From assembly GCA_902785065.1 (NCBI GenBank), contig CACZXH010000009.1, positions 1-64,000 on the forward strand: a DNA stretch of 64,000 nucleotides, given 5' to 3'. A model generated the notes under the pieces. It worked only from the letters and a program-made list of their open reading frames with translations. It was not told where the DNA came from and ran no database searches. Position numbers and translations under genes: made by a program. Of the stretch, positions 7,559-14,541 are shown one piece after another. Position 1 is the first letter of the stretch, and every line of letters begins with the position of its first letter. Source of the DNA: an uncultured Bacteroidia bacterium (GTDB lineage Bacteria > Bacteroidota > Bacteroidia > Bacteroidales > UBA932).

Positions 7559-8908
7559 CTATCGGAAGTGATTGTAAATGACCGTGGGACGGGATGAGCG
7601 GATGCTCATCGACGGAAACCAGATGTCGTCCGGGGTCAGGCCGCAGGCGTCGATGGCCTCCACGGCGTACTCCAGCCGGCCGAAGTCAGCGTCCACGTTG
7701 TTCGTGCCGAAGGTGAACTTGATGCCGCGCTCCTTCGCCCGGCGGATGATGTCGAAACTCGGGATCCCATAGCGCGGATTGATCTCCAGGGCGATCTTGT
7801 ACTCCACCAGGACGTCCAGGACGCGGTCCACCCGCTCCGGCGTCCAGTAGCGGTCGTAATCGGCCTGCATCTCGTCGGGGAGGTAGGTCGGATTTGCATA
7901 GATATCCGCGGGCTCGTTGGTGAGGATCAGCACCGTCTGGTCCACGAGATGGTCCATGTACCGCTGCTTGTCGATTCCGTCGAAAATGGCCTCCTCGGGG
8001 CGGTAGATGCGGGAAATCCGGCCCTTGTGGTCGATGATGGTCATCGCGTCGGTGAACAGGTATTCGAAAATGCCCAGCGCCTCAGGCGAGAAAGTCTGCG
8101 TCCATTTGCGGCCTTCGCCCTGCACGCCGAACAGGAAGGGCTCGCCGCTGATTTCCTTGTAATAGGCGTACACTTCCGCATCGTCCGCCAGCATGCGGCC
8201 TACGCCGCCCTCACCCGCATTGGGAGCCACGCCGTAGTTAATGCCGTAATTCATGCTCATCGCGTGCGCCATTTCCTTGGTCAGGCCGCCTTTGAGGTGG
8301 ACATGATAGTCAATGACCGGGAAATCCCGCTGTTGCAGCCGGATGATGCTGTCCTCCTGCTCGTCCACAGGCGGCAGCGTATCGGCGGGATTTTTCAGAC
8401 CGGCAGGGAGTTTGTCGATATCCAGGCCGCGCACCTCCACCTTCCCTTTCAGGCCTGCGAAGGAGATGCGCCCCGGGGCGATCCGCTGCCCGGCGTGCTC
8501 CCCGCTGCGCCAGGGCGCCGCCGGTTCCGTGTAGCAGACGACGTCGACGCCATTGACCTGGACCCCGATGTTCTTGCCCCGCACCGCGACGCTGAAATCA
8601 AACCATTCCCCGTCTTTTGCGAGGGAACGGTAGAGATTCCGCACATGAGTCAGGCTTCCGGTCCTGACGGTCCCGTCTATGGGGCCGTTCTGCAGCAGGA
8701 CCTCATAGCCGGTGCCGGGACCGCTTTCGCAGAAGCGGATGGCCGCGGCGGCCCCTTCTTCCGTCCGGGCCTGTCCCGTAATGACAAAATCCGCATAACT
8801 GCGACGGGAAGTCCATCCCGCGCCATCTTCCAGCGTCAGGTCTTTCGGGTGGGAACAAGCAACCGGCAGCAAAACCGCCGCCCAGAGTATCCATGCCAAT
8901 CTTTTCAT
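7559..8908 (-). CDS. Lipoprotein with DUF1080-like domain fused to an amidohydrolase/PHP-like domain
   Basis: A 449-residue lipoprotein (lipobox LPVAC, Cys18). Residues about 25-165 resemble the concanavalin-like DUF1080 (3-keto-disaccharide hydrolase) fold. Residues about 195-449 begin with VIDYHVHLKG (His202, His204), the metal-binding HxH opening of amidohydrolase or PHP-type phosphoesterase barrels; later KFTFGTNNVD resembles a PHP strand. The reaction cannot be named. A TATCTTTG element at 8914-8921 sits only 5 nt before the ATG, so the message may be leaderless; read-through from the acyltransferase gene 21 nt upstream is also possible. Confidence 0.75.
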   Translation of the reverse strand: MKRLAWILWAAVLLPVACSHPKDLTLEDGAGWTSRRSYADFVITGQARTEEGAAAAIRFCESGPGTGYEVLLQNGPIDGTVRTGSLTHVRNLYRSLAKDGEWFDFSVAVRGKNIGVQVNGVDVVCYTEPAAPWRSGEHAGQRIAPGRISFAGLKGKVEVRGLDIDKLPAGLKNPADTLPPVDEQEDSIIRLQQRDFPVIDYHVHLKGGLTKEMAHAMSMNYGINYGVAPNAGEGGVGRMLADDAEVYAYYKEISGEPFLFGVQGEGRKWTQTFSPEALGIFEYLFTDAMTIIDHKGRISRIYRPEEAIFDGIDKQRYMDHLVDQTVLILTNEPADIYANPTYLPDEMQADYDRYWTPERVDRVLDVLVEYKIALEINPRYGIPSFDIIRRAKERGIKFTFGTNNVDADFGRLEYAVEAIDACGLTPDDIWFPSMSIRSSRPTVIYNHFR

Positions 8909-8913
8909 ATTGA

Positions 8914-8921
8914 CAAAGATA
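8914..8921 (-). promoter_or_regulatory. -7 element directly before the ATG at 8908
   Basis: TATCTTTG on the minus strand, an exact TAnnTTTG match, 5 nt from the start codon. No TTG is present 19-20 bp upstream, where the end of the acyltransferase gene lies. Confidence 0.5.
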
Positions 8922-8929
8922 CGGAAAAA

Positions 8930-10189
8930 TCACGACTTCTTCTCGCCCAGCACGGCCCAGCGGACGAAAGGAATCCCGCGGAGGATTTCGTACAGCAGCG
9001 GCGACAGCGTAAAGACGGCCACCGCCAGGATCACGTACATGGACCACGGAGGCAGCTGGGTGTACGTTTTCATCATATAGCCCAGGCTCGCAATCACCAG
9101 GTAATGGACGATATACAGGCCATAGCTGCTCCGGGTCATATAGGCTGCGAAGGGGCTGGTACAATCGTACTTCGCCTGGAACCAGCCCATCATTGCGAGG
9201 CACATCAGCCAGCCGTAAATACAGTTCAGCGGGCTTCCGAGATACGCCGGCGACGTGTTGTCCTGGCCGAAGGTGGTACCGATGAGGATGCCGCCGGCGA
9301 CGACCGCGCAGGCCATCAGGGGAATCCAGGCCTTGCCCAGCTTTTCCTGCACCTCGTCGTGGGAGAACACGAAGTAACCCAGCAGGAAAGGAATGAGGTA
9401 AAAGACGGGCTTGTACAGGTTCAGGAGGCCGTCCAGCGTGGCCGGGCGTGGGTTCTTGACCAAGGTCTGCTCGCCGAGCCAGAACAGTACCCCGAGCAGG
9501 ATGATCCAGACGATATGGGCCTTGCCACACCAGGTCCAGAGCTTGTCCTTGCGGTCCAGCGCCCGCACCGCCAGGAGCACCAGACACAGCAGCCAGAGCA
9601 CCTGGATGAACCAAAGCGGGCCCGTGCCGGAGAACGCCATGATGAAATACTTGACCACGCCGGGAACTCCCTCGAACACGCCTTCCCGCTCGGCGACTAC
9701 CGTATTGAAATACCCTACCATCCAATGGAACACGAGCAGGCCGATGGTGCCGGGAACCAGCAGTTTCCGGGTGCGGGCCTTGAACCATTCCCTGGCCGAA
9801 TACTTCTGGAGCGCATACCGCGCGCTGATGCCCGCCAGAAGGAAAAGCAACGGCATGAAGAAAGGATACAGGATGTACATCACCACGTCCTGGTACTGGG
9901 GACACTGCGGATATTCGCCGAAACCGCCGATGCCGCCGAACACCCCCTTGTTGTTGTAGAAATAGATGACGTGGTAGAACAGCACCAGGAGCACCGTCAC
10001 CCAGCGCAGGTTGTCGATCCAATGCTTTCTCATTTGGTCAGGCCCCCCATCGCCTGGTCGACCGAGCATGATCAGGGCATCGCCCGGTTTGATGTCATAG
10101 ACTTGACGGGCGTCCTTGGGGATGACGATCTGCCCCTTGTCCCCCACCTTCACGACGCCGAAGATGTATTTGCCGTCTTTCTCTTGCAT
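8930..10189 (-). CDS. AbrB/MazE-type DNA-binding domain fused to an acyltransferase-3 membrane protein
   Basis: With the ATG at 10189 the product is 419 residues. Residues about 8-43 match the swapped-hinge AbrB/SpoVT fold (VVKVGDKGQIVIPKDAR...DIKPGDALIML). From MRKHWIDNLRW (ATG at 10033) onward it is a ten-helix acyltransferase-3 (OafA/COG3936-type) protein, which O-acylates surface or extracellular glycans; FYH in the first helix carries the conserved His. A GTG 27 nt further upstream is inside the -7 element and is rejected. The junction contains a run of six G; with five G the frame would stop as a short AbrB protein whose TGA overlaps ATG 10033, so this may be two overlapping genes joined by a one-base indel. 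Confidence 0.8.
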   Translation of the reverse strand: MQEKDGKYIFGVVKVGDKGQIVIPKDARQVYDIKPGDALIMLGRPGDGGPDQMRKHWIDNLRWVTVLLVLFYHVIYFYNNKGVFGGIGGFGEYPQCPQYQDVVMYILYPFFMPLLFLLAGISARYALQKYSAREWFKARTRKLLVPGTIGLLVFHWMVGYFNTVVAEREGVFEGVPGVVKYFIMAFSGTGPLWFIQVLWLLCLVLLAVRALDRKDKLWTWCGKAHIVWIILLGVLFWLGEQTLVKNPRPATLDGLLNLYKPVFYLIPFLLGYFVFSHDEVQEKLGKAWIPLMACAVVAGGILIGTTFGQDNTSPAYLGSPLNCIYGWLMCLAMMGWFQAKYDCTSPFAAYMTRSSYGLYIVHYLVIASLGYMMKTYTQLPPWSMYVILAVAVFTLSPLLYEILRGIPFVRWAVLGEKKS

Positions 10190-10215
10190 TTGTAGGAAAA
10201 GTTGGATTTTTCCCA

Positions 10216-10245
10216 CAAATATAACGATTTTCCGGAAATGCGCAA
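10216..10245 (-). promoter_or_regulatory. Promoter of the AbrB-acyltransferase gene
   Basis: TTG (10243-10245) followed after exactly 19 bp by TATATTTG (10216-10223) on the minus strand. The -33 element is adjacent to the stop codon of the transporter gene (10248). The position fixes translation start at the ATG 10189. Confidence 0.8.
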
Positions 10246-10247
10246 GA

Positions 10248-11579
10248 TTAGAATTCCGCCATCGACAGTAAAGCCGTCGGGAGCAGCAGCAAGAGGCCGA
10301 GAACCAGCAGCACTAGGACCCCTTTCCACACCCATTTCACCCATTTCGCATAGGGGATGCGGGCCATGGCGAGCGCGGCAACGAGAACACCGGAGGTGGG
10401 CGTTACCATGTTCGTGAAACCGTCGCCGAACTGGAAAGCAAGCACCATCGCCTGCCGGGATACGCCGACCATATCGGCAAAGGGAGCCATAATCGGAATG
10501 GTGATGGCGGCTTTGGCGGTGGCGGAGGGGATGATGAAGTTGATGAGGGCCTGGATACCGTACATGGCCGACAGAGAGGCCACCGGCGAGCTCCCATCCA
10601 GCCCTTCCTGCATCCCGTGCAGGATGCTGTCCACAACCTTCCCGTCCTGCAGGATGACGATGATGCCGGAAGCGAAACCCACGACGAGGGCCGCCGACAG
10701 GATGTCGCGTGCCCCGGCGATGAGCTCATCTGCAATCTTGTTGGCGGAAAAACCGGCGATGATACCGCATACGATGCCCATCCCGAGGAACAGGCCCGTA
10801 ATTTCGGGCATATACCACTCCCAACAGGTGACGCCGACAATGAGGGCGACGACCGTCAGGAGAAGGACGACGAGGATCCAGGCCTGGCGCTTCGTCAGGG
10901 GCCGGGCAGATTCTTCGCTGGCGCTCAGAATGACAGTCGGTTCTTTCCTCGTTCGCTTCGCATAGAGACACACGAAAACGACCATCAGGAGCGTCAGGAA
11001 GGCCCAGCAGAAGATGCGGTAGCTCATGCCGGAGAAGAGCGGGAGGTCTGCCATGCCTTGGGCGATGCCCACGGTGAAAGGGTTCAAGAATGCGCTGGAA
11101 AAACCCACGTTGGAGGCCACATACACCACCAGCATGCCCATGAAAGCGTCATAGCCCATGGACACGACCAGCGGGACGACGATGCCCACGAAAGGAATCG
11201 TCTCCTCGCTCATCCCGAACACCGCCCCGGCCAGCGAGAACAGCACCGTCAGCGCAACCAGGACGAGGATATCCCGTTTGCCGATCTGGACGATGAACCG
11301 CTGGATGCCCGCCTCCACCGCCCCGGTCGCGTTCAGCAGCCAGAAGGCCCCGCCCACGACCAGGATGAAGACGATGATGCCAGCCTGCTTCACGAACCCG
11401 TGATAGACGGCCGACAATACCTGCCACGTCTGCGGGACGGCATCGACCGCCTCGTAAGACAGCGTCCCATCCTCGGCCTTCACATACTGTCCGCCCGGCA
11501 CGAACCAGGTCAGGACCGCGCAGAGGGCGATGATGACCGCAATGATGACGTAGGTATTCGGGACCTTGAGTTTCCGCAT
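10248..11579 (-). CDS. YfcC/C4-dicarboxylate-type anaerobic carrier family transporter
   Basis: A 443-residue integral membrane protein with about 12 hydrophobic segments, of the YfcC (DcuC-like, ion transporter superfamily) family: it begins with RKLKVPNTYVII, has FVPGG after the first helix, GMSEETIPF, and the second-half motif INFIIPSATAKAAITIPIMAPFAD followed by QFGDGFTNMVTPTSG. Such proteins import peptides, amino acids or dicarboxylates; the substrate is not readable. A central cytoplasmic loop (residues 212-228) contains VILSASEESA, encoded by a REP-like repeat. It is the third gene of the 14412-10248 operon, 3 nt after the double esterase, so it may import a product released by that enzyme or by the GH20-like protein. 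Confidence 0.88.
   Translation of the reverse strand: MRKLKVPNTYVIIAVIIALCAVLTWFVPGGQYVKAEDGTLSYEAVDAVPQTWQVLSAVYHGFVKQAGIIVFILVVGGAFWLLNATGAVEAGIQRFIVQIGKRDILVLVALTVLFSLAGAVFGMSEETIPFVGIVVPLVVSMGYDAFMGMLVVYVASNVGFSSAFLNPFTVGIAQGMADLPLFSGMSYRIFCWAFLTLLMVVFVCLYAKRTRKEPTVILSASEESARPLTKRQAWILVVLLLTVVALIVGVTCWEWYMPEITGLFLGMGIVCGIIAGFSANKIADELIAGARDILSAALVVGFASGIIVILQDGKVVDSILHGMQEGLDGSSPVASLSAMYGIQALINFIIPSATAKAAITIPIMAPFADMVGVSRQAMVLAFQFGDGFTNMVTPTSGVLVAALAMARIPYAKWVKWVWKGVLVLLVLGLLLLLPTALLSMAEF
10907..10936. repeat. REP-like palindromic element inside the transporter gene
   Basis: CAGATTCTTCGC...GCTCAGAATGACAG: ATTCT/AGAAT arms around a GC-rich centre, followed by GAC. Read in the gene direction it gives TGTCATTCTGAGC...GAAGAATCT, a short palindrome I recognise from intergenic regions of many gut bacterial genomes. 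It is in frame and adds about ten residues to a cytoplasmic loop. Confidence 0.5.
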
Positions 11580-11582
11580 CGC

Positions 11583-13301
11583 CTACAGGAGCCCGCGGCC
11601 TTTGAGGAACTCCTGGATCCGGTCCAGCCAGGTGTAGCTGCCGGTGCCCGGGGAGGCCGTCCGCTGGAAGCAGTGCTCGCGGAGCGCGAGCGTGTGCAGT
11701 TCCGCGGAAAGGCCCATGGCGCGAAGCTTCTCCCACACCTTGACGGAACCCATCGACGCATAGCCGTCGGCGTCGCCGTGGATCATGAGCATCGGGGCGG
11801 TATCCAGGTCGAAGGAGAACTCGGGCACCAGGATGTCGGCATCCTCGTTGCCGCCGTGGGCGTTATGCCCGTCCACGCCGTCGGTAAGCGCATAGGCAGG
11901 ATAGATACCCACGCCCCACTGGACCTTGCAGGAGAGCCTGTCGATGGCATCGACCGGCAGATAAGATTTATGCCGGGCGGAAGTCACGCCCATCAGCGTC
12001 AGGTGACCGCCGGCGGACGAACCCATGATACCGATCCGGTCCGGGTCCAGGCCATATTGCGCAGCCTCGCTCCGGACCACCCGGATGGCCCGCTGCAGGT
12101 CCTGCCAGGCCGTCGTATGCTTGGAAAGGCCTTCCGGACGCGGCGAACGATAGCGCATCGTCACGACCGTCATCCCGAGGTCGTTGAGATACCGCCGCGC
12201 AGGCGTCACCTCGAAGCTTCCGGGATCGTTGCGTACGTAAGCGCCGCCGGAGTAGATAATCTGGATGGCCGTAGTCTTGAGCTCCTTCGGGAAATGCCAC
12301 TCGATATAGGGCGCGCCCAGCGCCTCCTGGGCATCGGGCATCCTGCCTTCCGGCCAGATGTCTTCCTTGATGTACTGCGCGCGACCTTCATCCGACGTGA
12401 AACGGTCCAACAGGGCCACTTCCGGTTGGACGGGGCCCAGGAAACCCATCTGCGTCATGAACTCGACGCCCCGCTCGAAGCCGAAGGCGCCATGTCCCTT
12501 GTCCGGATACAGGTGCAGTTCCGCCGGAACGTCCATCTTCCGGAGCTTCCGGTACACCAGCGTGGACCCCATCGGGGTATACGGGTCGACCTCACCGTGG
12601 TGCAGGCTCATCGGGCAGGTCTTCTCATCGAACTTGAACACGTCACTGATCGTGACATCCGTGCCATAGCCCTCCCGAAAGGCGGGCGTACCCGTCTCAC
12701 CGTCCGTGGTCACATAGGCCGGCGCGTTCACGATGGCCCAGTTGATGTGGCAGGGGGTATCGTCCACCTTGTCGATGGGCGCGTACGCCGGCGTCTGCGA
12801 GCTGGTGGCGAGCAGGAGCGCGAGGTGTGATCCGGCGGACATGGAAATCACCCCGATCTTCTCCGGGTCGAAGCCGCGCTTCGCGGCCTCGCGGCGGACC
12901 AGGCGGACCGCCCGCTGGCCGTCCTCCCAGGCCGACTGGTAGATAGGCAGGCCCACGGGACGTGGGGTGCGGTACACGAAGTTCACGCACTGGACGCCCA
13001 GTTCCGTGAGTTTCTCCCGCCAGCTCTTGATGAGCCCCACGTCGCAGCAGTTCATATAGCTGCCGCCCGAGATGAGGATCATACAGGTCCCGTTCGGGTT
13101 CGCCGGCTTCTCGAACCACTCCAGGTACGGAATCCGGTATTTGTCGGGATTGAAGCCTTCCCGGCCGGCCTCATCGGTCATCGCGGCGATCTGGTGTCCC
13201 TGCGGATCGGGCATCTTGCCCTTCGGCCAGACGGGCACACGCTCCTGCGCCCACAACGTAACGGACAGCAGGAAGAAAAGGAGGGTGGCGGCTTTTTTCA
13301 T
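11583..13301 (-). CDS. Secreted protein with two tandem alpha/beta-hydrolase (BD-FAE/acetyl esterase-like) domains
   Basis: A 572-residue protein with signal peptide (1-18). Two homologous esterase domains follow: residues 22-290 and 310-572. Both open with a ...WP(K/E)G(K/R)MPD motif, have ISGG/YSGG oxyanion segments, a YR(T/S)PRP strand and an AW(E/Q)D(G/L)QRA helix. Nucleophile elbows are SMSAGSH (Ser155) and GSSAGGH (Ser429); catalytic His candidates are DKGHGAF and REHCF. The repeat is an internal duplication. Carbohydrate de-acetylation or feruloyl removal is likely from the family, not shown. It lies 4 nt after the GH20-like gene. Confidence 0.87.
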   Translation of the reverse strand: MKKAATLLFFLLSVTLWAQERVPVWPKGKMPDPQGHQIAAMTDEAGREGFNPDKYRIPYLEWFEKPANPNGTCMILISGGSYMNCCDVGLIKSWREKLTELGVQCVNFVYRTPRPVGLPIYQSAWEDGQRAVRLVRREAAKRGFDPEKIGVISMSAGSHLALLLATSSQTPAYAPIDKVDDTPCHINWAIVNAPAYVTTDGETGTPAFREGYGTDVTISDVFKFDEKTCPMSLHHGEVDPYTPMGSTLVYRKLRKMDVPAELHLYPDKGHGAFGFERGVEFMTQMGFLGPVQPEVALLDRFTSDEGRAQYIKEDIWPEGRMPDAQEALGAPYIEWHFPKELKTTAIQIIYSGGAYVRNDPGSFEVTPARRYLNDLGMTVVTMRYRSPRPEGLSKHTTAWQDLQRAIRVVRSEAAQYGLDPDRIGIMGSSAGGHLTLMGVTSARHKSYLPVDAIDRLSCKVQWGVGIYPAYALTDGVDGHNAHGGNEDADILVPEFSFDLDTAPMLMIHGDADGYASMGSVKVWEKLRAMGLSAELHTLALREHCFQRTASPGTGSYTWLDRIQEFLKGRGLL

Positions 13302-13305
13302 CGTG

Positions 13306-14412
13306 TTATTGGGCTAAGTTGGTAAACGTGGCGATGACCGTCTGCAGGGCATGGGCGTCGTCGAAACGCGCGTCTTCCGGCTCGGCCTCCGCCTTCACGG
13401 CGTTGAAACGCCGCAAGAACTGGCCCGCGCCGGACCAGACGGTATGGATATATCCCCGGAGGCGCTCCGCCGTCTCGGGGGCGGACTGCTTGCGGAAGCG
13501 GACCATGTCGCGGATCTGCTGCTCGCAGACGGACGGGTTCCGGTAGCCGCAAGTGGCGACCGGAAGACCCTTCGTGGCGAAATAGGCGCCCGTCAGGTCC
13601 GCCCGCTCATAGTGCCAGTCGCAGATGAAGACGTCCTTGGGGATCATGTCGATGGCCCGCCAGGTGTAGTTGTAGCTGGCTTCCCACTCCCCCAGTCCGG
13701 TGGTGCGGCCATCCAGCAGACGGTCGCCCCAGATCATGAGCTGGCGGCCCTTGCCGGCCAGGTGGTTGCGGAGGAGAGTCACCTCCCCGGCGTACAGTTC
13801 CGCCTTGTCGCGGCCGTTGCAGCGGGGGCATTCGGGCATGCCGATGTAGAAAACCTCGTCCATCCCGGCATGGAACGCGTCCGTCTCGAAAACGTCGCAG
13901 AGCTCATCGACCACGTCAAAAACGACCTTGTGCACCTCCGGATGCAGGGGGCAGTAGCTCTTGCAGTACAGGCCGTCCGGATTGGGCCAGTCGGTATAGT
14001 TCTCCGTCTTGACGGAGGGGGTTTCGTCGAACTCGGGATACTCCCGGAGCAGGGCGTGCGTCTGCTTGGCCCAGGACTGATGACCCAGCAGGTTGATCTG
14101 CGGCACAAGCCGGATGCCGCGGTTCCGGCACACAGCGACAATCCGTTTGATATCTTCCTTCGTCAACGGGTGCTCGTCCCGCAGTTCGGGATGCGTCTCG
14201 TACGCATAGTTCCAGTCCACCCGCAGGATGAGCAGGTTGAAATGGGCCGGAACCAGGTCCCCTTCGATGAACTTCAGGAAATCGTTCAGCCCGCGGGAGG
14301 AGGGCGCCTCGATGGCCAGTCCCCGCACAGGCAGGAGTTCGTCGATGGGATCCGCCGCGGCGGAGAGGAGAGCGGCGAACGCCGCCACGAAGGTAATCAG
14401 CAGTCGTTTCAT
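13306..14412 (-). CDS. Secreted family 20-like glycosyl hydrolase
   Basis: With ATG 14412 the product is 368 residues with a signal peptide (MKRLLITFVAAFAALLSAAA). An upstream in-frame start at 14436 is within the -7 element and is rejected. The TIM-barrel shows ILRVDWNYAY, RIVAVCRNRGIRLVPQINLLGH and the GH20-type catalytic pair in FHAGMDEVFYIG (Asp-Glu). The N-terminal GH20b domain usual in hexosaminidases is absent, so the substrate may differ from N-acetylhexosaminides. It is the first gene of a three-gene operon with the double esterase and the YfcC-type transporter. Confidence 0.82.
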   Translation of the reverse strand: MKRLLITFVAAFAALLSAAADPIDELLPVRGLAIEAPSSRGLNDFLKFIEGDLVPAHFNLLILRVDWNYAYETHPELRDEHPLTKEDIKRIVAVCRNRGIRLVPQINLLGHQSWAKQTHALLREYPEFDETPSVKTENYTDWPNPDGLYCKSYCPLHPEVHKVVFDVVDELCDVFETDAFHAGMDEVFYIGMPECPRCNGRDKAELYAGEVTLLRNHLAGKGRQLMIWGDRLLDGRTTGLGEWEASYNYTWRAIDMIPKDVFICDWHYERADLTGAYFATKGLPVATCGYRNPSVCEQQIRDMVRFRKQSAPETAERLRGYIHTVWSGAGQFLRRFNAVKAEAEPEDARFDDAHALQTVIATFTNLAQ

Positions 14413-14433
14413 CGATTCTTGGTTCAATCCTCG

Positions 14434-14441
14434 CAAAATTA
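14434..14441 (-). promoter_or_regulatory. -7 element of the GH20-like operon
   Basis: TAATTTTG on the minus strand, a TAnnTTTG match, 21 nt before ATG 14412. There is no TTG at the -33 position; the phased TTAA array of 14456-14518 begins 15 bp upstream. Confidence 0.6.
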
Positions 14442-14455
14442 GTGAATAATCTTTA

Positions 14456-14518
14456 TTAATAAAACCTTAAATCGGCCGTTAAGGGCCCCGTTAACCCCAA
14501 AAGGAAGCGCGCCGTTAA
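14456..14518. promoter_or_regulatory. Phased TTAA repeat array in the divergent GH20-like/CotH region
   Basis: TTAA cores begin at 14456, 14467, 14479, 14491 and 14515, spaced 11, 12, 12 and 24 bp. Three are in the context CCGTTAA (14476-14482, 14488-14494, 14512-14518). Measured from the -7 element of the CotH gene the cores lie 12, 36, 48, 60 and 71 bp upstream. The layout suggests an activator operator serving one or both divergent promoters. Confidence 0.6.
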
Positions 14519-14529
14519 GTCCGAAAAAC

Positions 14530-14537
14530 TATCTTTG
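14530..14537 (+). promoter_or_regulatory. -7 element of the CotH gene (possibly leaderless)
   Basis: TATCTTTG, an exact match, ends 4 nt before the ATG at 14542, so the transcript would begin at or next to the start codon. No -33 TTG is present at the expected position. Confidence 0.65.
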
Positions 14538-14541
14538 CACC

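Noticed and set aside
7312-7581. 89-codon plus-strand open frame in the icd upstream region
   Set aside because: AT-rich intergenic composition, overlaps the icd promoter and a hairpin, and encodes no recognisable motif.
14456-14518. LytTR-type operator as the first explanation of the CCGTTAA repeats
   Set aside because: LytTR sites are usually two 9-bp repeats about 21 bp apart; here there are up to five cores with 11-13 bp steps. It remains an alternative but fits the spacing less well than a SARP-type site, and no LytTR gene is in the window.
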